64,000 nucleotides of DNA from Cenococcum geophilum 1.58 (GCA_001692895.1 KV748181.1:2175640-2239639); one strand, 5' to 3'. Shown: positions 24,925 through 36,566, counted from the stretch's first letter. Made by a program: numbers and translations. Notes: a model not told the origin generated them from the letters alone.

Positions 24925-25265
24925 GGAGCTTCCGTGGACGGAGCTTGCGCGGGCGGAGGTTATATAGACAAAGCTTGTGTAGACGGAACTTGCGCGGACG
25001 GAGCTTATACGGGCGGAGGTTGTGTAGACGGTGCTTGTGCGGATAGAGCTTGTACGGATGGAGCTTGCGTAGGCGGAGCTTGCGTGGATAGAGCTTGCAT
25101 AGACGGAGCTTGTGCGGATAGAGCTTGTGCGGATAGAGCTTGTGCGGACGGAGCTTGTGTGGACGGAGCTTGTATGGGCGGAGCTTATACAGACGGAGCT
25201 TGTATGGATGGGGGTTGTGTGGACGGAGGTTATGCGGGCGGAGCTTGCGTAGACGGAGCAGTTGT
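24925..25265 (-). repeat. 15-bp coding minisatellite, about 22 units
   Basis: Units of GACGGAGCTTGTGCG (plus strand) repeat in register every 15 bp, so either strand gives an uninterrupted pentapeptide repeat. The minus strand gives APS(T/A/V)Q, in frame with the gag-like protein. The plus strand gives an artefactual CVDGA repeat frame (24892-25278). The exact 5-codon periodicity suggests past selection on the protein repeat. Confidence 0.9.
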
Positions 25266-25394
25266 AGTATTTGATTGAGGTTCTGGTGATAGAGCTGGGG
25301 TAGGAAGGCTAGGTAGAGGATTGCCCTTTAAGGCTTACGGGCCTATTGCATTATCATCTTAAGGGTTAAGCTCCTTTTGATTGGTCGCTTAGTC

Positions 25395-25515
25395 TTAATT
25401 TCCGCTAGAGTCCACCTGTTGATTTCTACTAAAGTCTACCTGTTGATTTCCACCGGAGTCTACCTATTAATTTCCACCAGAGTCTGCCTGACGATTTCTA
25501 CTGGAGTCCACCTAA
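25395..25515 (-). repeat. 24-bp coding repeat (VDSGGNQQ), five units
   Basis: Units of GAGTCTACCTGTTGATTTCC followed by ACCG-type ends occur every 24 bp and keep the minus-strand frame, giving VDSGGNQQ-like octapeptides. Confidence 0.8.
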
Positions 25516-26696
25516 GTCTTGTCCTTATTTAACGTTTTAATAGTCCCTTTCTTTAACGTCTTATCCAACTCTTCCCTTAGTATAGCTACCCCCCTAGAAC
25601 GTTCTATAGAACCGTTCTGCTATAGGGTATACTGCTGCTAGGTAAGTTGCTAAGGGTTATACTGCTGCTGGGCAGGCTGCTAGGTAGGCTGCTAAGTAGG
25701 CTGCTGAGTAGATTAAGGATGTGACGTTGTATATAGCAAAAGTCCTATTTCTCTAGGCGGTAGTGGATTTGTATATATTGAAGGTCCTAGAAGACTAGAG
25801 ATCCCGTTAGGTTTTTGAGAGGTAAAGAATCCATTAGTATTGATATGGTCTAGGACTTCCTCTTTAGTCTATTCCGTTTGGTCCTTTTTACATAGTATGT
25901 TATACAAAGACTGTATAATGGTAACTTGCTTGTTAACCCATATACCTTAGTAATGTAAGAGGGTTCGTAAGTTATAGGTAGCTATACGGTTATAAGTCTT
26001 AAAAATAGCTTCCGTAAAGTCCGTAAAGTCTTCCTGGTATTGCTCCTATAGGTCGTTATTTATAAGCTTAAAGTGTCTGTATTTAAGGATTTTAAAACTA
26101 ATATAGTCGTTAACGTCATTTATAGACGTAACGTCGACTCCTTATCTCCACTTCTTTTGGCCTTCGCTGACTTGCTTACTGATGTCTGCTATACTGTATG
26201 TGTAGTATAGTACGTAGCGGGTGGTAGAGGTCTTATAGGGTTTATAAAAGCGGTTGGCGGGTCCGTAGTGGTTTGTAAAAGGGTAAGGGTGTCTATAAGG
26301 GGTCTTAATAGGTCCGTAGTGGTTTGCAGAAGGGTATTATAGCGGTCCGTAGAGGCAATTAATAGGTCCGTAGTGGTTTGTAAAAGGGTAAGAGGTCTCC
26401 ATAAGGGGTCCGAAAAGAGGTTAGGGGTATTAAGGGAGGGTGTAGTAGGAATAGGGGTTTGAGGTTTAAAGAGGTTAAGGGTAGGGGGTTCTATATAGGT
26501 CTGTATTCGCGTCTATAAACTTCCGGTAAACTATACTAAGACTTGAATAAGTATATAGAGATTAGTGATATTCCGTAATCCCTAACTTCCGACCTTCTAG
26601 CAGGTCGTACTAAGAGTCTAAACGGGTGGTCGCTGTCGTATATCGCTCGGGGGGAGGTGTTGAGTAATTGCTAATCTGTACGCGCTTACTAATTAG

Positions 26697-26967
26697 TGTT
26701 TGTACTAACTTAATAGCACAAGTAAGTTATATCCCGGGGCACGAAATACGTATAGTATCGTATACTCTTTGGGATGGTAGTAACTGTCTCTTATATTAAA
26801 GCAGACTACGTGGTCTATATACTGATGCGACCTCCCCTTAGTTAGTTAGTGCTTTAGGGGTGCACCAGACACGTAAGCGGGTGGTTGGTGCACTGAACGC
26901 GTAAACAAGAGGCTGGTGCAACGAACGCGTAAATACGCGTTCGTACACCAGGTGCTGTAATCAGACA
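26697..26967. repeat. Right LTR of the non-autonomous element
   Basis: 271 bp, TGTTTGTAC to ATCAGACA, followed by TSD ATAGC. It is slightly more transition-mutated than the left LTR in its first half. Confidence 0.93.
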
Positions 26968-27117
26968 ATAGCTAATAGTAACTATATTTTATTTTAGCCT
27001 AAGTAAAGTTATAAACCTATTTTAAGTTAGTAGGTTTTAGTATATATAAGGCTATAACTAGCTTAGAGTATAACGGCTTATATAAATACCTTTAATATAA
27101 AACTTATAGATTGCTAT

Positions 27118-27541
27118 TATAATAAAGCCTTATAGTAGGAACTACGGTAAACTTATTAATAAGCTAGGTATATAGGTAAATAAGAAGTTAATAATATAAT
27201 AATAATTAGTAAAGTAGTTACCTAATAAATTAACTTTAATTATATTTTAAGATTTATTATAAAGAAGAGAACTATCTAGGTAGGGACTATAGTCCTTTAA
27301 ATATATAATACTGCGCCTAAGAAAATACTACGTACGTTAGTATATTAAATAATTTAAGTATATAACGTTCTAACAGATCCTATAAATCCTACGTTCTAAA
27401 CTTATAACGTAACTCGCTATATAACTTAGTTACCCCTTATTTTATAGCTTAATTAGTTCTAGTACCTTTCGCACTATCTTAACTAACCTATTTATATCTC
27501 TTTTTAGTAGTTATACTACTGCCGGTATAAGGTCCATAACG
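27118..27541 (-). repeat. Left (3') LTR of the outer gypsy element
   Basis: 424 bp, beginning TATAATAAAGCC. It aligns with 54307-54730 end to end, but its second half is much more strongly C-to-T / G-to-A mutated than the right LTR. Confidence 0.93.
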
Positions 27542-27939
27542 CTATCCCCTTCCTCTTTATCTTTATCCTTAAAGATATCTCCTATTTTTAAGTTGCTTAT
27601 TAAAGGTATAGTATTCCCGTCTTTAATTTAATAACCTTTATTATTTCTAATACCTTCTATTAAATCTTCTGTATTTAAGCGTTATACTTATATAATTTTA
27701 ATAATCCTTTTACTAGGTAAAATTAGATCTCCTTATTCTTATTATAAGGAGAAGAAGTTAGTATATATTATAATTGCGGCTCCGTCTAGTTACTAAGCTT
27801 CCTCCTATACTAAGTGTACGTAAGTAAACATATAGTTATCCTATAATATTTAATCCGTTTCTAACGCTAAGTATACGTATTTTATTAGTCTTTAAAGTCT
27901 TCTACTTCCTTCTCTAATCTATTATAAGGTCCCGTATTT

Positions 27940-28390
27940 AATTTACTGCTATAAAGCTTAATAAGGAGCTCTTACTAGCCCTAGATAAGCTTTATTATTC
28001 TTATAAAGTAAAGTAAAAGGTTATAAAAGCTTAGTAATAGGCTACTAAGGCTTACCTAGCTGTATTTGTTCGGCTACTTTACCTTAAAAAAGGTTGTAAA
28101 AAGGTACGCTTTAAAGAGTTTTGTCTTATAGAGCAAGGTCTCTATAAGCTTAAGGCTAAAGAGGCTAAAAAGGATTCTAATTAAGTTAAGGCGGAAATAA
28201 CTAATACGCTGGTGGTGGATCCCTTAGATAATCTGGCTTATTTATTACCTTTAACTAATCCTTTTGTCTTTAACTCCTTTTTAATATTGCCTAACCCTTT
28301 CTCTTCTTCTAATACTCCTATACCTTTTTTATAGCGTTCTTTAAGTTCTATAGTAGTTCTTAGATAGTCTTAATATAGCCTATTTACTTA
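27940..28390 (+). pseudogene. Antisense Lys/Glu-rich coiled-coil-like ORF remnant
   Basis: On the plus strand, opposite to the element's coding strand, a frame with few stops reads through FVRLLYLKKGCKKVRFKEF and LYKLKAKEAKKDS, then a Pro/Leu/Ser-rich acidic tail (DPLDNLAYLLPL). Similar basic, coiled-coil-like segments occur in fungal proteins annotated near transposons, but I cannot name a family. It lies between the integrase remnant and the LTR. It may be an accessory antisense gene of the element or an older insertion. Confidence 0.4.
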
Positions 28391-28429
28391 ACCATATACG
28401 ATATTTCGTTATTAACGTCCTTATAACTA

Positions 28430-29260
28430 ATAATCCTTAAAACTTACTATTTATCTTCTTCTTACCCTCTATATGTATCTACTTTATAAATTAGTGGCTT
28501 AATATTCCTATATACTGGCTTTAGTATTATAATATACTATATAGGGTAGATCTTAATTTTGGTTAGTAGGTTTAACTTAGTAAAATCCTTTATATAATTT
28601 TAAAAAGTCCTAGTCTAACATGGTCTAATTTCTTACTTAGTTATTAACTTTTAAAATTTTTTTATAGTAGCTATACTTTATCCCCCTCCTTAAGATCTAG
28701 TCCCTTAGATCTCTTAGCGTTATAGTACCTTTTTATTCTTTCTTATACTGTTTTCGCTAATTCTATAAGGTCTATATAAAGATTTATTAATATTTTTATT
28801 CTTTCTTTAGCTATACTACTTATCTTCTTTACTTACTATAGTAATAATAATATTTTTAGCTTATATCCGTAATTTGCCTTAAATAGTAATATGCTTATTT
28901 CTTCTTACGGTGTTATATTATATATAAACTATATAACTAGTAATAATAATACCTAATTATTCTGCGCGTAGTTAATATAATATTTTAGATACTATTTTAG
29001 CGTCTTTATAAATATAGTATGCGTTATTATAGTAAAACGCGAAACTCTTAATTAAATACTCTTTAATTCCTTGTAGTACACTATCGTCCCTTTATATATA
29101 TGTGTTATCTACTAGTTTAGTTCCCTTTACCACATAGTTACTTTAATAATCTTTACAGTCTCTAGCGAAATAACCCTGTTTTCTATAATTTATATAAGCT
29201 TCTTTTTTAAACCATTTTTCTTATTATAGAGTCCGCCTAAATATCTTCTGCTGCTAAGAT
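28430..29260 (-). pseudogene. Integrase C-terminal remnant of the outer gypsy element
   Basis: Minus-strand translation shows the end of the integrase core (LFKANYGYKLK), a long basic helical stretch (AKERIKILINLYIDL, RIKRYYNAKRSKG) and the GPF-like module (DLKEGDKVQLL, then LDHVRLGLFKI). These are standard Ty3/gypsy integrase C-terminal features. The sequence stops abruptly at the inner chromovirus at 29281, with no reverse transcriptase beyond it. Confidence 0.8.
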
Positions 29261-29281
29261 CCTTAGTTTAGCCTCTACTCC

Positions 29282-29586
29282 TGTAACGGGACTAGCCTAG
29301 TTACAGTAGGAATGTCTCGGTAAAACACTCGACAGATAAATTCCAACGCTTTAACCAAATTCTGCCAAATTAATTAAATTCTACTAAAGTCCGTCGAAGA
29401 CCGCGTGCGTACGTGCGCACGCATCGACCACTGAGCCCCTAACTATTTAATTATATAATTCTCTTATTATTCCCTTCTCTTCTTTACGTAACGTTTTGTT
29501 CTTAGCGAGAACTATATACCCTTAGATTTAGATAGAATTTATATTATTCCTTTAAATCTTCCCTAAAATCTCTCCGCGCCCTTATA
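29282..29586 (+). repeat. 5' LTR of the inner chromovirus
   Basis: 305 bp, starting TGTAACGGGACTAGCC and ending CCCTTATA. It is less mutated than the 3' LTR, keeping GCGTGCGTACGTGCGCACG near 29402. Confidence 0.93.
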
Positions 29587-29619
29587 TTACGTTACGTTAA
29601 TACTAATACCCTTAAAATG

Positions 29620-30995
29620 GTAAACGAACTCAAATCCGCCATATTAACTATTATAGCCCTAGTTAGGGAATAAATAACTATAATATGACAGTTCTTTATG
29701 GATGCCTTGGCCTAGTAATAAACTATACTAAAAGCTTAGTATTAGTAATTAATTAAAGCAATACGTAAAGAACTCTACGATGCTAAAGTACTTGCGTTAG
29801 AGACCTTAATAGTAACACCTATAAACGAAATTAAAATAACTATATATAAACCTGACCTATTAAATATAAACCCTAAACTAGTAATAGTAGCTTAACCTAT
29901 ACCTACAATAAACCTAGTACCTACTATAAAATCTAAAAAGCTCCCTAACCCTTTAATATTTAATAGAAATTAAAATAACCTATATCCCTTTATAACTAAG
30001 CTCTATCTTAAACTTTTAACAAACTATAACTAATACCCTATTAAAGCTAGTAAGATTAGCTATAGAATATCTTATTTAAGTAAAGACGCTATACAAACTA
30101 TGGACCTATTCTTCCGTAATAGCACCTTTATTAATTTTAAAATCTTTATCTCTCTACTAAAATAAACGTATAATAACGCTAGCCGTAAATATATAGCTGT
30201 TACTAAACTTAAAAACCTATAATAATGGAACTAAGACTTTACTAGCTTCCCTTTTAAAATTTTAGGCCTTATTAGTAAACTAGATTAAAATAAAGCCGTT
30301 AGAGTTACTGCTCTCCGTTAAGCTATTTTAGATAAAATTAGAGTATAGTTAGTAGGTAAAGAACTACTAAAGGACTTACCTAAATTTGCTATAATATGTT
30401 AACGAATTAATAAGGACCTTTAATATAATAAACAGACTTATTCCCTAAAGCCAACTATACCTCGCGTTTAAAACTTTATAAAACTAGTATATACCCTAAA
30501 GCACAATCCGTCTCTAAGACCTAAAAGCCCTATATATAACCCTATAGACCTTAATACTACCTAATTCTATATATCCTTAGGAACCGATAAATAAAGAATA
30601 TAAGCTATAAATAGAGAATGCTTTAGATATAGTAAAAAGGGACATATTTAAAGAAATTTCTAAACTTACCCTTTTAAAAAGGTCCGCCGTAGCTCCTCTT
30701 AGTCCTTAAGTCGTACTTATTTTATAAATTATACTTAGTTACTATAAAGCGTCTCACCTTTAGTTAATTTAGAAAACAAATTATCCTAGGGCTAAGTTGC
30801 GCCTTAGGATAAGAAGTGGAAGAGTATAAGTGTTTAAGCTTTTCTAGCGCTAATATATAATATAACTCCCTTAATATACTTAGCGAAATTTAAATACTTA
30901 GAAAATAGAAGGAAGTATAAATCCTTATAGATAGTAGAGCTACTAGTATAGGCTTTATTGATATAAACTACGCGAAAACTTAACGCTTAAATTTA
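29620..30995 (+). pseudogene. Inner chromovirus gag and start of protease
   Basis: A start codon at 29620 (MVNELKSAILTII) opens a frame with about twenty stops. A gag capsid region reads FITKLYLKLLTNY and SKDAIQTMDLFFRN near 29990-30130. A zinc knuckle CFRYSKKGHI near 30619-30648 has its second Cys now Tyr. An aspartic protease motif near 30925-30965 reads ILIDSRATS, where Gly of DSGA has become Arg. An inverted repeat (TTATCCTA / TAGGATAA) at about 30780-30803 sits between knuckle and protease. The frame is cut by the LINE right after the protease motif and resumes at 36567. Confidence 0.8.
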
Positions 30996-32149
30996 TTATT
31001 ATTTATTGCTTAACGTCCGATTCGGATCCCTATTGGGCCCACGCGGACTACTCCTTATTTATATATAGGGAGAAAACTCTATTTAAGAAAATGAGAAAAC
31101 CCCGTGATCTATCTCCCCGCCTTTAGGGCTTGCCTACTTAGCGCCTGTGAGTTACCTGTGGTGCTCTACTACCTTACTTTTTGACCTCCTTAGGAACCAC
31201 TGCTGCCGTAATAAGCTTACGGATGCGCTAGTATTGTAAACTTAACTCTACTACTGTAGAGTTATTAGGGGGCGCCTGCTACTCGCCCCTTTGCCTTCTA
31301 TTACTATTTCCTTTATAACCTAGAACTAATCTAGTATATTTTGGCTAATAAGCCACTAGGTGACCGCCTTGAGACCTTTTTGTATTAAGAGTAGTATATT
31401 ATAGTTCTCTATACTAGCTACTAAGAGTATTACTTCTTAGTTAGTGCGTAGGGGGTATAATAGTATTATATATTTTGGTATCTGTCTTAGCTAACTATAT
31501 TTATATCTTGGGCTACCTACTAGGATACCCACCCAGTAGAGCCAATCTTTTAGTCCTATTATTCCTATTTTTAGGAGTATTGCTATTGTATTTTCTGCCT
31601 TTATTAGGCCTTCTCGGAGCCCTTAGGTATTTACCCCCTATAGCGTTAACTATGCTACGGCTTAGGTTCCTCTTGTTTAAGATAACCTCTAAACCTTTAA
31701 CTCCCATACACCTCTCTAGTGTTAGTCCAACCAGTATTGTGTTGCAGTAGATGGTTTCCTAATACTCTTTTATGCTCTACTTTAACTCCTTTCTCTCTCT
31801 TGCTATTATTTTTGCTGGTTTCTTACACGTCTCCCTTTCTCCTCTATATAGGCCTAGGCCCTAATACGGCACCATTCTTCTTCTGCTTTCTCCACCTATT
31901 TCTCTAATATATCTTCCCTACTTTGGGGTTATTAGTTTACTCTCCTACGGGGTACCCTAGGGTCACTTTATAGTTTATTTAGGCGTGTTTTAATATACTT
32001 TATAACCTTAGAGTTACGCTCCCTTTATACCCTTTATATTATAGCGGCTTTAATATATAATTATAGGGGGGGGATATTAGCTTCCTTCTTAAGCAGTGCT
32101 GTAGCCGTTCGCTTATACCCGCCTGTTATGCTCTAAAGGCAAGCTGTTT

Positions 32150-34900
32150 GGACCTTTTGGAGTGGTTTAAGGAGTAATTTAGGGGGGCCTTTCTCGGTTT
32201 CTCCTATAGCCCAAATACTAGATCTATACGTTATGGTTGGCCGGATAACTACTATGTATAGTAGGCGTGACCTCTGGAAGCATGGACCCTATATAGAATT
32301 AACAATCCTAGATATTATAATATACTGTGCTTAGCCCTTATGGGCCGCTTATAATGTATATGCGCTCTACTGGAGCTTGCTGTCTACCTATACTCCTAAT
32401 ACCCTTAGGCCTTAAACTAGTTAACCCCTAAAGCCTTAAATATAAATTATATACTGGAGATCTATAGATTAGTTACGTTTTCTTGTGAAGTAGATTAGCT
32501 GGTATTTCTCTAGTAAGAATTGGACTTTATATCGTCTTGCCTATTCTATATAGGTGTTATAGGCTTTCTCTAGTGTTCTATAATTCTCTACGGCTGTTGG
32601 GCTGTATGTAATTAGGTTTGTGTTATTAACGAAGCCTATCCCCTAGGTTGCCCCTTCCTTAAAGGAGTTAAGTAGGTTGCTTATAAAAAAAAAGGAAGAG
32701 TATAGGCGAAAGGGGTAATCCTTATGGTATTCCTGTTGTAACTGTAATGGGGGGGCTTTGGTATCCGCTGAAGACTAAAGATGTTTTTTTTTGGCCTATA
32801 AACCCTTAAATAAATTATATAATCTATTCTGGGAAGCCCTTTGCCTTAAGGATATATAGGAGGCGCTTATAGGGTATGTTGTTGTAGGTATTACTAATAT
32901 TTAAGCTAAGTATTAATACTATAAAGTCCCTTCGCATCGCCTATGTAGATTTAATAGTGGTAGCGAGTAGCGTAAGTGCTGATAGTGTTAAGCGGTTCTT
33001 TCTTACCCCTATTTGACTTTGTGGTAGTAGGGCGTGTTCCTTAACCGTGTCTGCTATATAGTCCGCTATTACCCTTTCTAAGATCTTGCTAAGGGTGTTT
33101 TTTAAGGTAATAGGGCGGTAGCTTCCTAGGATTGAGTAGTCTACTTTACCTTCTTTTTATAGGATAACCGTCGTTATGGATCTTCTAAGTTATAGGTAGT
33201 AGCCTATAGCAAAGCATGCTTTGGCTATATCTGCAAGCTAAGGTGCTATAAGTGGTCTATAGGACTTTAAGGCCTTATTTAGAATTCTATCTGGTTTTAG
33301 TGCTGTGTTGTTTAAAAGGCGGCTAATGGTTCTGGCTATTTCCTTTGTTATTATGTCGCTGTTAACCCACAGGCGAGTTACTAGTATTTTACCTATGATG
33401 TTACTAAGGTCTGCTAGAGCCGGTTAGGGGAAGAACCTTTCTATAAGGATCTTTGCTTTCTTATTATTATTATTAGTGGCCTGTGCTTCCCCTACTCTTT
33501 GTAGGGGTAGTAGGTATAGGTCTTTTGCTAGGCACTCTACCTTTTTTTTTTTTACCTATTTTACTATAGCCTAAAGGCCCTTGTTATAGGGGAGGCTTAG
33601 GTTAGTAGTATACTTATTTATAAACCGTCTCTAGTTATTCCTTACTTTTTTTTAGGGTATTTTTTAACTGGTTTCTTATGTCTTTGTATTGTCTCTTGTC
33701 TTTAGGGTTATAGCTACTTATATATTTCCTTCTTGCTTATTATTAGCTGGCAATAAGAACCGCGTATTGTGTGGACTATGCGTGTCGCGCGTAGGGGCCC
33801 GGTTATAAGATTGGGCAGTGCTCTTTTAGCCTATTTTTAATTGCTGCCTAGATCCTTTTTAGTCTTTAGTTAATTTCCTTTAGGGTAGCTAATAAGCCTC
33901 GCTTATTTAGTATTGGGTGGATTTCTTCTAGGTCTTAAAGTTGTTGTTTAACTGTATTAAGAAAACTGTCTATCTTAAGCTTTCTTATTACGTATCTTTT
34001 ACTATTTAGTTGCGCCTTAATATCTAGATCTAGCTATATCTAGATGGGGATATAGTCTATAGCGAGTGCCTATTTTTCTTTAAAATTACACCTTTTAAGT
34101 CTCTAGTATAGGCCTTCGTCCATAAATGTGAGGTTAATTATACTTTTGGCGGTGCCTTGTTGCTATATAATTACTTCTAGGGGGGTAGCTAGCTTAAGGC
34201 CCCAGGTGTTTATAGCTCTTAGTAAGTACTCTACTTATTATTTAGCAGTAATATGGATACCCCCCTACCGTAGGTGGTGGAGGTTTATGTCTCCTAATAG
34301 GATAGACTCTATACCTTTAGCTTTTAGTAAGCTTATTACCGATATAATATTCTCTGTTTATAGGACCCCTTTAACCCTTAGGTTATATATATTAATAATT
34401 TATACCGGTCCCCTATATGTTTGGATTATTATAACTGCAATATTTAGGTTAACTGCCTATTATAACTATAAGGACAGGCTGATAGCCTTACTAATTATAA
34501 AGCATACGTATGTGGCTGCTTTTGGTTTATATAGGAGCTGGAATCCTTGGGGGCAGTATATTAATTATATGTAGGTGTTATAATATGGCTCTTATATAGC
34601 AAGAATATAGTGTTTCTCTGGGTCTAGACTGTCTAGTAGGGGCCTTGTAAGGTGGTGGTTTGTATTGCCGCAGTTGTACTGTATAATGGATAGGTGGTGG
34701 ACCCCTGGTAAGGGTCCTTTGTCTTTCCTTTATTCCTCGCTTCTTCTATTTCTACTTTCTCTAGGATATTTAGGACTTCTGTTTCTTGTGTCTACACCTT
34801 AGTCGCTACTTATTTTATATAGAGCTTTCTATTCCCGTATTTTGTGTTCCTACTAGCGCTTCTAAGTCTAAATCTGTTATTGACTCTGGTTCTTCCCCTA
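32150..34900 (-). pseudogene. LINE ORF2 remnant (endonuclease and reverse transcriptase)
   Basis: On the minus strand the endonuclease motif LLGDINLHHLR lies near 34270-34305. Reverse transcriptase blocks follow: SYRPITLKNTLSKILE near 33085-33130, an FIVLILSLNISNTYNNI block near 32900-32950, and the active site GFVNNTN near 32620-32640, where the DD pair has become NN. The run IYFTRKRN closes the domain near 32460. Fewer stops are present than in the LINE at the left of the window, because only one strand was heavily mutated. Open frames on the plus strand at 31475-31750, 34128-34574 and 34786-35061 are antisense shadows. Confidence 0.85.
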
Positions 34901-35149
34901 ATCTTACTAATTGGCTATATGCCCTTTATAGGTCGGCTGCGAATATTATATTTGCCGCGTTAAGTCTAATTCTTAATTATCCTGGTCTTGAGCTTGCTAT
35001 AGCTGTCTATAAGGGTCTTCCTATAGGGCGTCCTTTTCCTTATATCCCCTGTGGCCCTTAGGTCCCTATTTAGTCTAGTGATATTATATGGCGTCGCTTC
35101 TAGCCCGTTAAGGCTTGGGATGGCTAGCCTAGCCCCCTAGTATTAAAGG

Positions 35150-36350
35150 TAGGAAATAATAGGAAGGCACCTGCGTCCCCTTAGCTTATTACCTGTTGTT
35201 TCTATTTATATGACCTAGCATACAGTTATTCCCGTAGCTGTTAAGCCCTTGCCTTCCGTCTCCTATATTTAATATAGTCTTCTCTCTCCTACACCTTATA
35301 CGTGCTTTGGTAGCAGTTTGCGTATTTTATTTAGTCTTAGTTTAAGTAGTGTCTTATATTATAGGGGCCTATATAGTAGCTGCAGCACACCTATACTGCG
35401 TATATAGTTTGGGTGTGTCCCTATTATGCGCAGCGATAGCATTATTCTAGGCGTAATCTATGGTTGTAGAGCCTTATGTTATATATAAGGCCATTTATAA
35501 TTATTCCTTTTTAAATAAGGAGTTTTTGTATTCCTAGCGTGTGTGCGCTAACAATAAGGGAGCTATACGTTTATCCGGTGTCTCCCTAGTAGGTCTTTAG
35601 CGACCCTTATATCCTCTTATTATTCTTATTATATACTTAGTTTGTATTTTCCTGTCGGAGCTATTATATTTGGGTAATCTTGAGACCTAGTATAAGGCGT
35701 TCTGTTTATTTTACTATCTCGTATATAGTTGCTATATTATCCACCTGGCGTCCCTTTTCTACTTTAAGGCTTATGGGAACCGCTAGGACTTTAACTAGGT
35801 AATCTTTACAGAGTACCTTTATGCCAATACTTTCTTCTAGTCTGTCCCCTACCTTTACGGCTCACTCCTTTACCTATTAGTCCCTTAGGGTGACTCTAAT
35901 ATCTCTGCTTCTAAGGTGTTAGACTATAATAGCGTTGTAAACCTCTTTATAAATCTCTATAAGAACTTCTATTTCTAATAGTCCCCTAAGCCCCTCTACT
36001 TTTTCTATATTTAGTTATATTATAATTATATACCCAGTTATTATCTTAAGGGGGGTAGATTCCCTATACTATAGAAGCGCAGCTATAGTGGCCTAGGTGC
36101 GGTTCGCTAGTAAGGAGGGATTTTATTTATTTTTAATTTTGCTTAGCCGTTAGGGGATTTAGTTAAGGGTTTGCTAAAGAGGCGCCTAAGGTTCGCTGGA
36201 CTAACGGAGCCATTCTACTAGCTGTATTAGTTCGTTATAGCTAACGGTTACTCCCCTATAATTACGGATACTAGACGCGTCTAATAGGCTTTATATTTTA
36301 TTAGATGCCTTCTTAATAGAGGAATTTCTGCTTTATGGTGTGGTATTCGC
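35150..36350 (-). pseudogene. LINE ORF1 remnant with CCHC knuckles
   Basis: On the minus strand, near 35210-35500, CYRCA..GHTQTI, VCCSYYIGPYNIRHY and YANCYQSTYKV follow one another. They match the triple zinc-knuckle C terminus of Tad-clade ORF1 proteins, with several Cys turned to Tyr. The N-terminal part up to about 36350 is basic and not further assignable. Confidence 0.75.
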
Positions 36351-36566
36351 CCGTTCTTGTTATAGAGGGCTATTGCTAGGCGTGGTTCTGGCGGTTGCGC
36401 GCGAGTGCGAACCACCGTTGTTTGACGTGTGCCTCCCCTGTAATGCATATATCTTAGGGGGATCCTCTAGGTGATTTTTAGGGTTCTTTTGGTTGGTTTT
36501 GGTTTTTTTGGGCCGGGTGTAGTAAGAGCTCCTCTCTAATAGCTAGGATATTAACGCTTAAATTTA

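Larger units (their letters stand above)
24404..26560 (-). pseudogene. Gag-like Pro/Gln-rich protein of the non-autonomous element
   Basis: The minus strand, read right to left, opens with a Leu/Pro/Thr-rich segment (LTLLQTTTD repeats, about 26240-26400). A charged helical region follows at about 25920-26150 (QVSEGQKKWR, DFTEAIFKTYNRIATYNL), similar in feel to retrotransposon gag capsid regions. Then come Gln/Pro-rich stretches (STQQPTQQPTQQPAQQQ near 25660-25710), VDSGGNQQ octapeptide repeats (about 25395-25515), APSTQ-type pentapeptide repeats (24925-25265) and a basic C terminus to 24404. A frame change near 26200 and a handful of TAA/TAG codons break it. I recognise no catalytic motif. 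The gag assignment is an inference from its place in an LTR element. Confidence 0.5.
23341..26967 (-). mobile_element. Non-autonomous LTR element with a gag-like ORF only
   Basis: Direct 271-bp LTRs (23341-23611 and 26697-26967) and a perfect TSD, ATAGC (23336-23340 and 26968-26972), define a 3,627-bp element. The 3.1-kb interior has no reverse transcriptase, protease or integrase motif in either strand. It carries a minus-strand Pro/Gln-rich reading frame and many tandem repeats. It is much less mutated than its neighbours, so it is younger or escaped RIP. Superfamily is undetermined. It resembles LARD-type elements mobilised in trans. Confidence 0.88.
30996..36550 (-). mobile_element. Tad-type LINE inserted in the chromovirus protease region
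   Basis: A 16-bp direct repeat, TTAACGCTTAAATTTA, at 30980-30995 and 36551-36566 is the target duplication. On the minus strand the element ends in an A/T-rich tail (AATAAATAATAA) at 30996-31008, typical of LINE 3' ends. ORF1 zinc knuckles, endonuclease and reverse transcriptase follow in order from right to left. At 5.55 kb it is close to full length. RIP here is one-sided: the plus strand keeps TpG but has almost no CpA. Confidence 0.9.

Noticed and set aside
24892..25278. Plus-strand 128-codon ORF rich in Cys, Gly and Asp
   Set aside because: It is the antisense reading of a 15-bp repeat; the minus frame joins the flanking coding sequence and the plus frame has no conserved flank.
34128..34574. 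148-codon plus-strand ORF inside the LINE
   Set aside because: It is antisense to the LINE endonuclease domain, and one-sided RIP leaves the antisense strand with fewer stops.
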